The position numbers and the translations under genes were made by a program. This document shows positions 53,699 to 64,000 of a stretch of DNA of 64,000 nt, one piece after another (position 1 is the stretch's first letter; each line of letters begins with the position of its first letter). The notes below the pieces were generated by a model, which made no database searches, was not told where the DNA came from, and worked only from the letters and a program-made list of their open reading frames with translations. Source of the DNA: Aquatica leii. Its lineage: Eukaryota; Arthropoda; Insecta; Coleoptera; Lampyridae. The stretch lies in contig CM069432.1 in NCBI GenBank assembly GCA_035610365.1, forward strand, positions 239,100,104 through 239,164,103. Direction: 5' to 3'.

Positions 53699-54860
53699 AT
53701 GTGGACTCTTATTCAATTTGTTGATGATGATGATTACGACGTGTTTCCATCACGATGGGTCACCTCTAATACCACTTGTGTTTTTCCTGAAGGAAAATTT
53801 TCGTGGATCAAAGCTTTAGTTAAAAATAATGCAGCTCCTCAGGATGAATGGGAAACCTTAAATATTTCTATAGTTATTGATAGTATTGGTATATCATGCA
53901 ATGATTTTTTATTTACTGATAATTTAATACTTTTTTCATAGGAGATTACAATACAGCAAAAAAATGTTGTTTAGAACAGTTAAAAAACTACCTCTATTTT
54001 CTGATGATGAAAAAGGCAGAGGATTTCGACAAAAAAAAGCCAACAAGAGTACTTGGAAGTGACACAGATGAGAAAATAGAAGAAGTTAATATCGAAAAGT
54101 AGAGTACAATAATAGAAAAAAAAACCCAAGAAAGGTTTAGGAAAAACGAAAATAATAAAAACACTATTGATGTACCATCTTATCCTCAACAACCCACTGG
54201 TTTCTCTAATACTCTAGTTTATATTCCGTTGGCCGATTCTGCACTTCATATTCCTTTTTCGCACAAATGTAACTTGAAAACAAAACATAATTGCTCTTTC
54301 GAAGGCAACAATCTTCTAGTATCTAGTATCTAGTGTCAGGTCGGTCTCTTATGTAAAACATCATTATTGTTATTCTAAGTTATTTCGTAAAGTAATTGCT
54401 ATTAAAAATGTTTGCGTTGCAAGCATCCTTTTCTGTTATTAATTATAGATTTATTTTTGAGTTGATGTTGTAAAAATTAAAGCCAATTTAAAATATTTAA
54501 AAGAGAATGCAAGTGAAAAAATAGTAACAGATACAATAAAGGACATTGCCTTTGAAGAAGATTTATTTCCGTTCCCAGTCTAAACTGAAGAAGATTTGGA
54601 AAATTTAGAAGTGCAATTAACCAAACTCTCTAATGAAAAAAAATTGGTAATTTACTCAAATTGTTTTATCATGTACTAACAAATTCTATTCTAGATAGCG
54701 ATTTTACTGAACCATGCAGAGGGAAAATCTGTTCCGAAAGTTGTAGGATCTATAATGACACGTGTTATTTCAAATGAACTAGCGTCCACGTACAGTTGGA
54801 AAGGACAAAAATTTTAAATTTTAAACACAGTTATTCATAGAACTCGTTTTTGCCATTTAT
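53699..54860 (+). pseudogene. DUF4806-type accessory protein of the CACTA-like element, broken
   Basis: The first frame (53699-53941) starts M-W-T-L-I-Q-F-V-D-D-D-D-Y and has P-S-R-W-V, the pattern of the short N-terminal domain in insect proteins that end in DUF4806. A Lys/Glu-rich linker follows in other frames. Near 54560-54650 comes F-P-F-P-V-x-T-E-E-D-L-E-N-L-E, the start of DUF4806, and then S-Y-S-W-K-G (about 54790). An acceptor-like TTTTATAG precedes the start, so the ATG exon may be spliced. Several stops. It sits just downstream of the transposase in the same orientation, as in other EnSpm-like elements. Function unknown. Confidence 0.65.
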
Positions 54861-54999
54861 TTAAAAATTGGTATATAATAAATCTAGGAGTAATGATATT
54901 CATCGTTCTATTCCTTACCTTAGTCCTTGTTTTTTCCTTTTTTAAACAATTTATTGTTTTTATTTATTTTTCTACGAATAATAATTTAAAATTTTATGT

Positions 55000-55150
55000 T
55001 GCTTTGCTTTAGATAAATTTGGTGTGATAAATTTGTTGTTCTTCTTGTAATTCTTCTTATGTCGGTCAAACTGGTAGAAGGTTTAGTTAGAATAAAAAGA
55101 ATTTGTTTTATTAATAGAAATTTAAATACCTGTTCTACTTTTGCAAACCA
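55000..55150 (+). pseudogene. Penelope-like GIY-YIG endonuclease fragment
   Basis: Reads C-S-S-C-N-S-S-Y-V-G-Q-T-G-R-R-F, followed directly by a stop. It is the same nuclease block as at 13194 but from a different copy. Only about 50 codons remain. Confidence 0.75.
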
Positions 55151-55259
55151 CAATTTATTAAAAGGATGCGTTGTTTTTAAAAGTACAAATGACGCACCCA
55201 TAAAAGTGTTTCAACGTCCAAAAAGTCAATTACACAAGCTCCAAAAACTGTAGTAGATA

Positions 55260-56341
55260 CTTTTCAGTTAATCTATGGGAATGGGTGAGTTCCTATGGCC
55301 TATGCGTTTGTTGGGTGATTAAGGGTTGTCTTAATACTGAAGGCTACTTAAGCATTTTAAATAACGTTATGCAACCTTCTGTTCAAAGTTTGTATCCGGA
55401 GAACGATTACATCTTTTAACAGGTGAGCTTTCTTAATACTTAAAGTTATCCTAATTTCTCCATTATTACAATATCCCAATCAAGAAAGAAACATTTTTTA
55501 AATGTTTTTTTAACGTTTTATAAAATATATATTTACATTTTTAAAAACATTGCAAAAACGTCTTAATGGCCAGAAATACGTTACAAAATCAATATTAGAA
55601 AAGCATTCTAAAAATATTAATTATATATATTTATAATATTTTACAAATGTTACATTAATGTATAAAAAATGTATAATCAACGTTTTTTTTCAAAATATTG
55701 TAATATGATTAAGGACCGGTTTTACAATCATGGTATAAACGTAAGTTTAGTTATACTAACTTTAATTTCAAATACTGGCATATTTGATTTTATTTATGCT
55801 AACCAAAAATATGACTTAACTGACATTTATACCATGATTATAGAATCAACCCTAAAATTCTTAGAAAAGATAGATAATACAATCTTTATGTAGTCAAAAT
55901 ACTTCAATGTAATGTAGCTGCAAATGCATTTAGTGCTCTATAACAAAAAGTAACACAATAATATATAAGCAAAAGAAACATTATGTATGTACCTCTTTGT
56001 GTAGAAACGAAAACCAGAACAACTAACAATCTATGATTTTGAAATTTGGTGGACACAAGATATCGATATCAGAAAGAATTACATACCTACCAAGATTAAT
56101 TGGTTATTGTGCACTTTCAAATCTACCATTTTGCTAACCGTATCAATTTGATAACCATAAACCATCACTAAGAATGGAAATCATGAAGTACATCCAATGT
56201 ACCACTGTAACAAATAATATTACACTTCAGCAAAACTTTCTAGCAACGACAAACTTACCAGTCATAATAAATGCAAAGACACTTGCTGAGATATACTATA
56301 AAATAGAAAACGATAAAACTCATACACTAATAATACATTAC
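55260..56341. other. No gene recognised
   Basis: AT-rich noncoding sequence with short biased frames only. Confidence 0.45.
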
Positions 56342-58124
56342 CAGTGTTGTGCATTATCTAGATGAAACTATATAGATAATTCATCTAGATAATTTTTGAT
56401 CATCTTTTTCCTTATCTAGATAAAAGTATTGAGCATTATCTAGATGATTATCTTAGATGATCTTTGGGTTATCTATCATGAAATTATGTAGATGATTTTT
56501 TAAAAGTAACATACATTTTTTTGTTTAGATTTGTTTTGTAATTTTGATATTTATAAACATAATATTGTTTGTAATGTATGTGGTAATGTAATACAGTCCA
56601 GATCGCTAAAACCTAATAAATAATCGCCGTAGATGTTTCGCATTTTTGCAGCTCTTCTGCTGACAAAAACTAGACTCACATGACCTTGAGCGTAAATACA
56701 TGCAATACGAAATATAAACAAAAACACAACTCAAATTACTTTTTGAAACTGAACCAATTGCTTGCGATAAGTATCTTAGCGTCTTTAGAAACAATAATAA
56801 GCTTTTTGATATACGTACATTTATTCAATACATTATCTTGCACAATTCATACATTGAGATTAACAGCTACTAATTATGTAGTTTTGAAAATTTAATTAGT
56901 TGAAGTGCCTACACAGCAAAACTATGCCCAAATAAAAAAAATGCTTGATTGAAAAAGAGAAAATTCATGACTTTTTGAGCAGTTGAAAGTGACAAACCTC
57001 GATACACGTGATTTAGAGTTCTTTTAGAAGACTATTTAAGTCATGGAGCTTTTAGCTTACTCTTTAAATCAACTTGTTGAGTAAGTAATATTAACGTTAA
57101 ATTAAAGTCGCAATAAGATCCTAATGTAGACCGCGTAGAATAAAAACGCTTCTATATAAATCCATGATGTAAATTATCATATGAGTACAATTACTGACAA
57201 CCTGTCAAATATAATTAACAAAACTGCAAAGCAACAATGCTTTTTTTTACATTTGGATTTGTTGCACTTACAAATACAAAAAGTACTGAGCAGAGCATAA
57301 ACTGCTTAAAATAACCCAAATTCTTTAGAAAGAAAGAAAGAAACAAAACTGCTTGCGTTTTTTTAAAAGACAAAAGCTAATTCTTTGAGTGATCGCTGAT
57401 GTAAGCTGCTCAAAATTTAAAATACATACAATAAATTTTTGAGGATTAGTTGTTTTTTTGTGAAAAATTCGCTTAAAATATCGAGCTACAAACGATAACT
57501 TAAATTTAAAAAGAAAAAGCAATAATTCAGGGAGTGTGATTAACGGCTATGAGCGATAATTTTTATAATCTCTCAGTTCAAACTGACGTCGATATCAAAG
57601 CCAGATTTTTCCTAACTGTTACGAAGAAAAACTAATTAAGTTTACTAGACACTTCTCCATTTGTGAAAAAGTTATTGATTGAACATATCAATTTCGGCGC
57701 TAATTGAAAGACTTTATAGTCCTGATTCCTGATAGTGTAAGTTTTGCTTAGCAATGAAAATTTTGAAAGGACCATATTGTATCAAGAAATTTGTTTTATA
57801 TTTTACAATAGTGTCATTAAATCAATAAAATTTTTTTCAATTTTTATTTTTTTTTCAATTTGTCTTCCAGTTTTTTAATTAGTTAATTTAATAAACAATG
57901 AATTGGTATTGATAGTGATAATTAAATAGTAACAATTAATTATTACCTGTTTGTACCTATTTGATAGAATAATCTATCGTATTATCTACGTAAATTATAG
58001 ATTATCTTATCTATTATCTAGATAAATTTTTCCACTTTTATCTAACTCGTTATCTAGATAAAAAAATTGTAAATTATCTATTATCTCATCTAGATAAAAA
58101 TTTAATTATCTATACACAACACAG
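56342..58124. mobile_element. Noncoding hAT-like element with TTATCTAGATAA subterminal repeats
   Basis: The left end CAGTGTTGTGCATTATCTAG and the inverted right end (…TATACACAACAC(A)G) share a CAGTGTTGTG-type terminus common in hATs. Inside each end, the palindromic motif (T)TATCTAGAT(A/G)A is repeated: about 5 copies at 56355-56500 and about 6 at 57960-58100. The interior has no transposase. I could not find a clean 8-bp target duplication. Confidence 0.65.
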
Positions 58125-60156
58125 CATATAGAGTAATACCTGGAAATTATTGATTTTTTGAAGCTTAAAATATAATGCAATTATGCAAGGTTAACACAAT
58201 CGCAATGCTTTTATCGCGCAGAAACTAGTACTTTGCGCAAACGCGATTATTAAGTACTTAATTGAAAGTTGCAAGAAAGTTTCTAGAAAAACGAAAAGGT
58301 TTAATACTCGATTTAATCTGTATATTTATTAATAATAAATAACAAAATTTTATATAATTTTGTTTTTGACACAATATATAAAAGAAAAAAGTGTACAAGC
58401 CAAAGCAAACAAAAGTATGATTTCTAAAATAATATAAAAAAAACGTTTTTTTGGTTGCTTGAGTGGCAAATGTCAAGATGTCGCTCATTAAAAATTTTTG
58501 CCGCTTCCCTGTGCGTCTTATAATTGTCACCGACAATCAAAAGAATTTCGATTTTGTTTTCTAAATAGATTTTTAGACAAGCAAAAATTATTGCTATAAA
58601 TTTTTTTTTAAAAAAATAAAAAAATAAAAAATATCTATTTGATGCCGACTTTTTGGCGAGCACTGCATATTTCATTAATATGATAAACTCTGAATGACTG
58701 ATTACTGCAATAAAAAAATTAAAAATCACTTAATTTTTTCCACGGCGACTGTCTGTTTAAAAATACTTCATTGGTCTTAATTGACTCTGCTGAAAAATAC
58801 GATAAGAACGATTATTTATCGTATTAAATACTAAAGCAGGATATGGGTGACAGAAGAAATACGAATTTTTGTTTATCATAGTAGTGATGGTGCCTCCCTC
58901 GCCCCTAAAGAAACGTAACGTGTGGAAATTCAACGACACATTCAGTTTGATTTATTTCTTACAAAGATTGTAAGCGTTTATACAGGAAAATATTTTGTAT
59001 AAAACTAAAATGAAAAAAAAAATATTTTTAAACAAAATTATTCTAGTCTTAAGTATTTATAAGTATTTAAAGCATTTCTTATAATTGCCTTTCTTTGATA
59101 ATTCGACCAAAAGGAGATATTAAAAAAGCAACTACTTAAAACGTGATTGAAACATGAGCAACATAGTGTTATATTCACAATGTTATTAATAGGTTGTTGT
59201 TACATATGGGTGCAATATAAAATGTGTTAAAAAAAAGTTTATAATGCACTAGCTGTTTTAATGTGAACTTTTATTTACACACGAAAATATTTTTAGTTTA
59301 CTGTTACAAATCATTCAAAAATAAGAATACCTATATTGATTTTTTAGTTTTTTCGGATAAACGATTTGACCTAGTATTTTCAGTGTTTATTATTTGGTAA
59401 TTTGAATTTCTTGAATAGCATTGCAAATGGCCACGAATAATTGCCGATCGCATTTGCTAACAAAGCCTACTTTAGATCGAGAATTATTTCAATCAAGCTA
59501 ACCAAAGTGCCGTTTTTTCTTTAGTTGAGTATATTCAATAATATTACTCAAGTAACAATAAATGTATACATTAAATCATCAACTTAAAGATTCTTAGAAT
59601 CTTTGCGTCTTTCTAAATAAACTTAATTATTCTATATTCAGTTAATTTTAAGAAAAAATTAATGTTTTCAAATAATTGGGTAAGTAGCAAAATTGTACTA
59701 CAGTTGCGCTAGTTTTATCAGCTACTGTTTTGCAATTGTAGCAACCTAAAATGCTACAATAACTGCAGCTAAGCTACAGTAGCTTTTGCTAAAAAGTTTT
59801 TACTACTTTTCCTGAAAATAACAGTTGTTAGTGTTATTTTATTTTTCGTGTATAAGATGAATGTATTAAATAGTTGTATAATGATTGCTTAATAAGCAAA
59901 ATTGAATGTTTTAAAGTAAACGGTTGTATTTTTTGCTTATGCATATTAGTAATTTGCTAACGGCAACAAAAATACTTCAAATAATAATGTATGATCAAAA
60001 TTATCAAATAAAAAAAGGTGTAGTTCTAATGCTACTGTAGGCGTAGGTGTACATGGTAGATTCAATGCAGTAACGACCTGAACCAATATTAAAAACATAA
60101 CCAAATAATCAACACATATTTTAATTGAAATCAACATAATTTAATATTATCTAACA
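58125..60156. other. No gene recognised; upstream region of YJU2
   Basis: AT-rich. No CpG-rich or TATA-type promoter was identified with confidence upstream of 60157. Confidence 0.45.
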
Positions 60157-61636
60157 ATGTCAGAAAGAAAAGTATTAAACGTAAGTTACAAATTTGGTAG
60201 AATTATTTTTATGCAGCTTTTCATCATATTTGTCTTGCAGAAATACTATCCACCCGATTTCGATCCTTCAAAGATACCTCGTATGAAATTGCCTAAAAAC
60301 AGGCAATATACTGTACGTTTAATGGCACCATTTAACATGAGATGTAAAACGTGTGGTGAATATATTTACAAGGGTAAGAAGTTTAATGCTCGTAAAGAAG
60401 ATGTTGAAAACGAAGATTACTTAGGCATCAGAATTTATAGGTTTTATATTAAATGCACGAGGTGTCTACAGGAAATATCTTTTAAAACTGACCCTAGAAA
60501 TACTGATTATGAAATAGAAGCTGGAGCAACTCGTAATTTTATGGCCTTAAAGTTGGCCGAAGAACAGGCAATAAGAGAGGAAGAGGAAGAAAAGGAGGAG
60601 GAACAAAATAATCCAATGAAGTTGTTAGAAAATCGAACAAAGCAATCGAAAAACGAAATTGAGCTTTTAGAGTCCTTGGAAGAGTTGAAAGATTTAAACC
60701 GTCGACAGAGAGCTGTTGATTATGATAGTATGTTGCTTGCGTATGATACAAAGCTTACAGCAAGGGAACGAGAGGAACGTATGCAGCAGTTAGATGAAGA
60801 GTACATTAAGTAAGTTTTTAACAACATGAATTTGTTGGGTAGAAAGTTTCTTAACAAGTTTATAGTTACTTAATAGTTAGTGTCGGCTTCTCCATAAGGT
60901 CATTTGGCCAATGGTACTCTAAAAAACTCATAAAATGTGTCTTATCCTTAATTTACAATTGCAAATAAATAACAGTTCGTTTTGCTTATTCCAAAGATAG
61001 ATAAATTGACTTTAAATATAAATCTTTTATAAGTGAGAATGCGTTTTTAAAGTTTTAATATTGAAATGACCTTCTTGCAGCATTGACCACTGTTATTAGT
61101 AACTGCGGCTATTATTATGATTGTTTTATTCGTTTTTTAATAATGCAAATTTGATTTTGTTGGGTATTTCAATCTATTACTGTTAATGTTAATTAATTTT
61201 GAATTGCAGAACTGTTAAATTTCAATCTGGTAAACGTAAAGTGGTAGTGGCAGAGGAAATTGTGGAAATAGATAACCAAATTGAAGACAAAAAAATAAAA
61301 GTGGAACAAGTAGATGACACTCAAACTGAGCCACATATATCGATGGGTGAAGAAAAGAATAACAAAGTTAGTGTAGATTTACAAAAACAAGTGAACAAAG
61401 TTGTTTTAAAAGTCGATAATTCTTGGAATAGAAGTGTTGGGGGGCCTTCAAAAAATAAGAAGTTATTTGGTTTAGTAAAATTAAATAAACCAAGCGCTTC
61501 TAATAGTAATAGTAGTAGTGGTAATAACGTCGGTACTACAAGTGATGTAACAACAGAAAATACAAATACACCTAAGGCTGCTAGTTCAGGATTATCGCTT
61601 TTAGGTGGATATTCTGGCAGTGAAAGTGATGACTAA
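60157..61636 (+). CDS. YJU2: YJU2/CCDC94 homologue, splicing factor (three exons)
   Basis: Exons 60157-60180, 60241-60809 and 61210-61636 give 339 residues. Introns are 60 bp (GTAAGT...TTGCAG) and 400 bp (GTAAGT...TTGCAG); both junctions keep frame. The N-terminus M-S-E-R-K-V-L-N joined to K-Y-Y-P-P-D-F-D-P is the family start. Two Cys pairs, C43-x2-C46 and C80-x2-C83, form the zinc-binding site, followed by the F-K-T-D-P-R-N-x-D-Y-E signature. A Glu-rich coiled coil (about 125-200) and a low-complexity Ser/Asn tail with a G-Y-S-G-S-E-S-D-D end complete it. YJU2 joins the spliceosome around Prp2 action and promotes the first catalytic step, stabilising the branch helix in the nucleus. Length fits the family. 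No lesions; the only intact host gene here. Confidence 0.96.
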
Positions 61637-61734
61637 ATTTTAGTAACTACTAGGATTCATTTTGCATAAAACATTGATATTTTATTGTTGGTTTCATAAA
61701 ATTCATAATTATCTTTGTACATAGTAGTATTTTA

Positions 61735-61740
61735 AATAAA
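61735..61740 (+). terminator. Polyadenylation signal of YJU2
   Basis: AATAAA about 100 bp after the stop, followed by further AATAAA-like A/T sequence. Confidence 0.7.
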
Positions 61741-61749
61741 AAATAAAAA

Positions 61750-63872
61750 AAAATTATTACAAAGCTATTTCATTGTTAGTTTGCGCTCTATTACGACATG
61801 ATGTATTTTATTGAGCTCCTCTTAGTTAGTTGTTTTTACAAGTTTAACTTTATTTAATTACTTGCTTAGTTTACAAATTGCTTCGTGTTTCCCCTATTTA
61901 CAAGTTACCTCTTTTTTTTTTTTTACATTTACACTACATTACATTCTTTTTACATTTTTTACATTTAATTTTTCCTCCTCTCCTCTTAACTTTTTCCTCC
62001 TTCTCCATACTTCTTCCATCCACTCCGCTCCTTTTCCGTTTTCTTCTAAGATTTCCTCTACTTTCTTAACCTTGTAGTGTTCTGTGCGAGTATTTAAAAA
62101 GAAAGAATATCCCGCGTAAAATCGTCTACCAACTACGTTGTCAAAACAAAATTTAAGCTTAAACCAACACCAAAAAAAACTATAGTTCATTACTCTGTTT
62201 TACTCTCGGACATTAACATGCGGGAAATAGGTCTGTCCATAATAAGAAAGGTGAGAGAGAGAGATAAAAAAAAGAAATATAAAAAAACTAATACTTGTAA
62301 TAAAATGTCGATTTATTGTATGACTTCCGCTATGCTCGATTACTCGATGGAGGAAGAGCATGCAAGAAACCTCCACCAGTTGTTATCTTTTCATATCCAA
62401 AATATTTAACAAACAATAAAATAAAATACACACATGCAAATAATGTAGAAAAAATGCAATAGATTACAGAAGTTCATATATAATGAATCTAATCTACAAA
62501 TTGAAGACGGAAGCTTGCTTTGATCAAAACATATTAAGAGGATCTTAATCGCTACGTTACACCTTCACATATCATCAACTAAAACACAAGAATTGTTAAA
62601 GAGTGGACATGCCATGTCCAAGGTACCAATGTCTCTGGATTGCGAGTACGTATGGCTAAAGTTGAAGGTGCTCAAATTGCAACATTAGTAAAACCGGCTA
62701 CCAAAGTAATCTAATCATGGCTCATCGTTTTCGAGGCCGATCATAGACCGTTCTAAAGAAAACGTTCAACATAGAACGTTTTGATTGGTTTTTTAAATCA
62801 ATCTAGATTCATTACATACATGAATCACATTGAGTTACTTTACAATACAATCAAGGAGGGAATGTAATACTTTAGCAATTCGAATTCACGGGAGAAAATT
62901 GTTAGTAAAATCAACAAGGCATTTCATACATAGCATAACGTAGAATTAAGGTGAAAGAAAAAAATTACACACAAAAAATCGCAGCAAGTTCCGTTTACAA
63001 TCACAGAAAAACAACATGTGTCTGAAACTACGTAGATGACGTAATCGTCTAGGATTAAGTTTTCTTTCAGTCGCGAGAACAAAGAAACCGATGCGTAAAC
63101 TCAAGATTGATACCTAAATTCGATAGCAAACTCCATTCAATTTTTCTAATACATATTAAATCAAAATTTAATACAAAAGAACCAATTACGTTACTTTCAA
63201 ATAAATTACAAAAATGTCCTATAAAAGGTAAAGAAAAAATACAACAATTAAACACCAAACTAAGACAGCGCAATCTAATTCCTTTGTCTTAAGTGAACAA
63301 AGGAAACGTATCAATATGCTTTTAAAATTAATTTTTAAACTGCCATTACAAATAACATTAATTATTTTGAATTTGAATGTATAGAATGAATTCATACCTG
63401 AAATTGCATTATCACTATTTACTTGTTATTATTTTACCCGTAACTTTCTTTTTTTCTCTATTTCTTTGTTTCTACGACCACCAGCAATCTCAAACTACCT
63501 TCCTCATTCCCCCGGGTTTCAAAGCCTCCCTATTTTCTTCCGCAAGCGGTAACCCCAACCCCCGTTTCCTCGCTAAGATTAAGATACGTTTTCTTAGACA
63601 AATAGCTGTGCAGGCAACCAACAATACTTGTGAGATTTGAACTGGAATATCTGGATACTACAGTCGCCCCTAAAACAAAAACAAAAAAAAAAATAAATAA
63701 AGAAGCTCTGCAACAACAAAAGAAAATACAAACAAATCAAACGGCATACCTGTTATTCTTCTTCTCCTTTCATTTTTTTTTTTTTTTTTTTTTAACCTTT
63801 GCTTTATACTCTTACTACGTATAAATCGTGTGGTGAATTATAGTTATAGTACATCTTTACTGGTTGTAACAT
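61750..63872. other. No gene recognised
   Basis: Includes a pyrimidine-rich tract (61910-62040) with overlapping artefact frames, a GA-rich run near 62250-62280 and a long T run at 63775-63795. Short frames at 62218-62409, 63107-63292 and 63377-63640 have no recognised domain. The region is probably 3' flank or intronic/UTR sequence of the minus-strand gene at the edge. Confidence 0.4.
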
Positions 63873-64000
63873 TTATTCATATGTTCTCTTATGTGGACCC
63901 TTATCCGCAGGGCGTTGCAACAAAGGTGCTGGGTTGGTTTTCAAAACCGATTCCATCAAAGTTCTGACTTCACTTTGTTGTCTCATGAAAGATTCAAACA
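63873..64000 (-). CDS. C-terminal end of an unidentified protein (partial, runs off the window)
   Basis: The minus strand is open from the right edge to a TAA at 63873-63875: about 41 residues with balanced composition, an amphipathic helix (F-M-R-Q-Q-S-E-V-R-T-L-M-E-S-V) and the ending P-H-K-R-T-Y-E. It looks like true coding sequence because its amino-acid use is unlike the A/T-biased frames nearby. I do not recognise it; a host gene convergent with YJU2, or a retroelement Gag end, are both possible. Confidence 0.4.
   Translation of the reverse strand, partial: FESFMRQQSEVRTLMESVLKTNPAPLLQRPADKGPHKRTYE

Noticed and set aside
61862..62190. Open frames in the pyrimidine-rich tract downstream of YJU2
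   Set aside because: Frames on both strands and in two phases overlap over the same low-complexity sequence.
63377..63824. Small plus-strand frames near the right edge
   Set aside because: No domain, biased composition and a homopolymer T run. The minus-strand partial frame is the better candidate here.

Overview
The window is AT-rich, intron-containing animal DNA, almost certainly from an insect. Two things point to this: the transposon families present (mariner-like with a DUF4817-type N-terminus, ZMYM1/TTF-type hATs, BEL/Pao, Gypsy with a Gly-Pro-Tyr integrase tail, Penelope-like with GIY-YIG endonuclease, piggyBac, pogo/Tigger, CACTA with a DUF4806 partner) and the short spliceosomal intron in the one clear host gene. 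A beetle is a reasonable guess, but the sequence alone does not settle the order.

Only one complete host gene is supported: a three-exon YJU2/CCDC94 splicing factor at 60157-61636 (+). A short C-terminal fragment of an unidentified coding frame runs off the right edge on the minus strand. Nearly everything else is a layered transposon graveyard. Left to right: the 5' half of a minus-strand Gypsy element ('Gypsy A', 1-3865) with a 1.6-kb LTR, a GGGAAAC gag-pol frameshift site and a heat-shock-element-like cluster; a mariner remnant (5.0-6.1 kb); a large foldback element (8524-14388) carrying a ~172-bp tandem array, into which a Penelope-like element inserted, into which a Gypsy solo LTR inserted; an envelope-like remnant split by a palindromic insert (14.8-15.6 kb); a BEL/Pao remnant split by a hAT with an 8-bp target duplication (15.8-20.1 kb); scattered fragments of piggyBac, copia, pogo, gag and SINE-like sequence (22-36 kb); two further hATs (36-41 kb), the second split by a complete pogo/Tigger element (41051-43892); a complete Gypsy element ('Gypsy B', 44082-50678); a CACTA-like element (51.6-54.9 kb); a noncoding hAT (56.3-58.1 kb); then YJU2.

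The most striking object is Gypsy B. It has 459-bp LTRs with four differences by my reading, an ATAT target duplication, PBS, polypurine tract and gag-protease-RT-RNaseH-integrase. Downstream of integrase it encodes a macrodomain clearly related to the TARG1/OARD1 ADP-ribosyl-hydrolase family, with the catalytic Lys and Asp positions retained, followed by a CCCH zinc finger. The usual gag CCHC knuckle has decayed to a single Cys/His remnant. A second, older fragment of the same macrodomain coding sequence lies at 22247-22404, so the cargo is a property of a family rather than of one copy. An LTR element carrying a TARG1-like macrodomain is the best candidate here for an undescribed system; I cannot check whether it has been reported.
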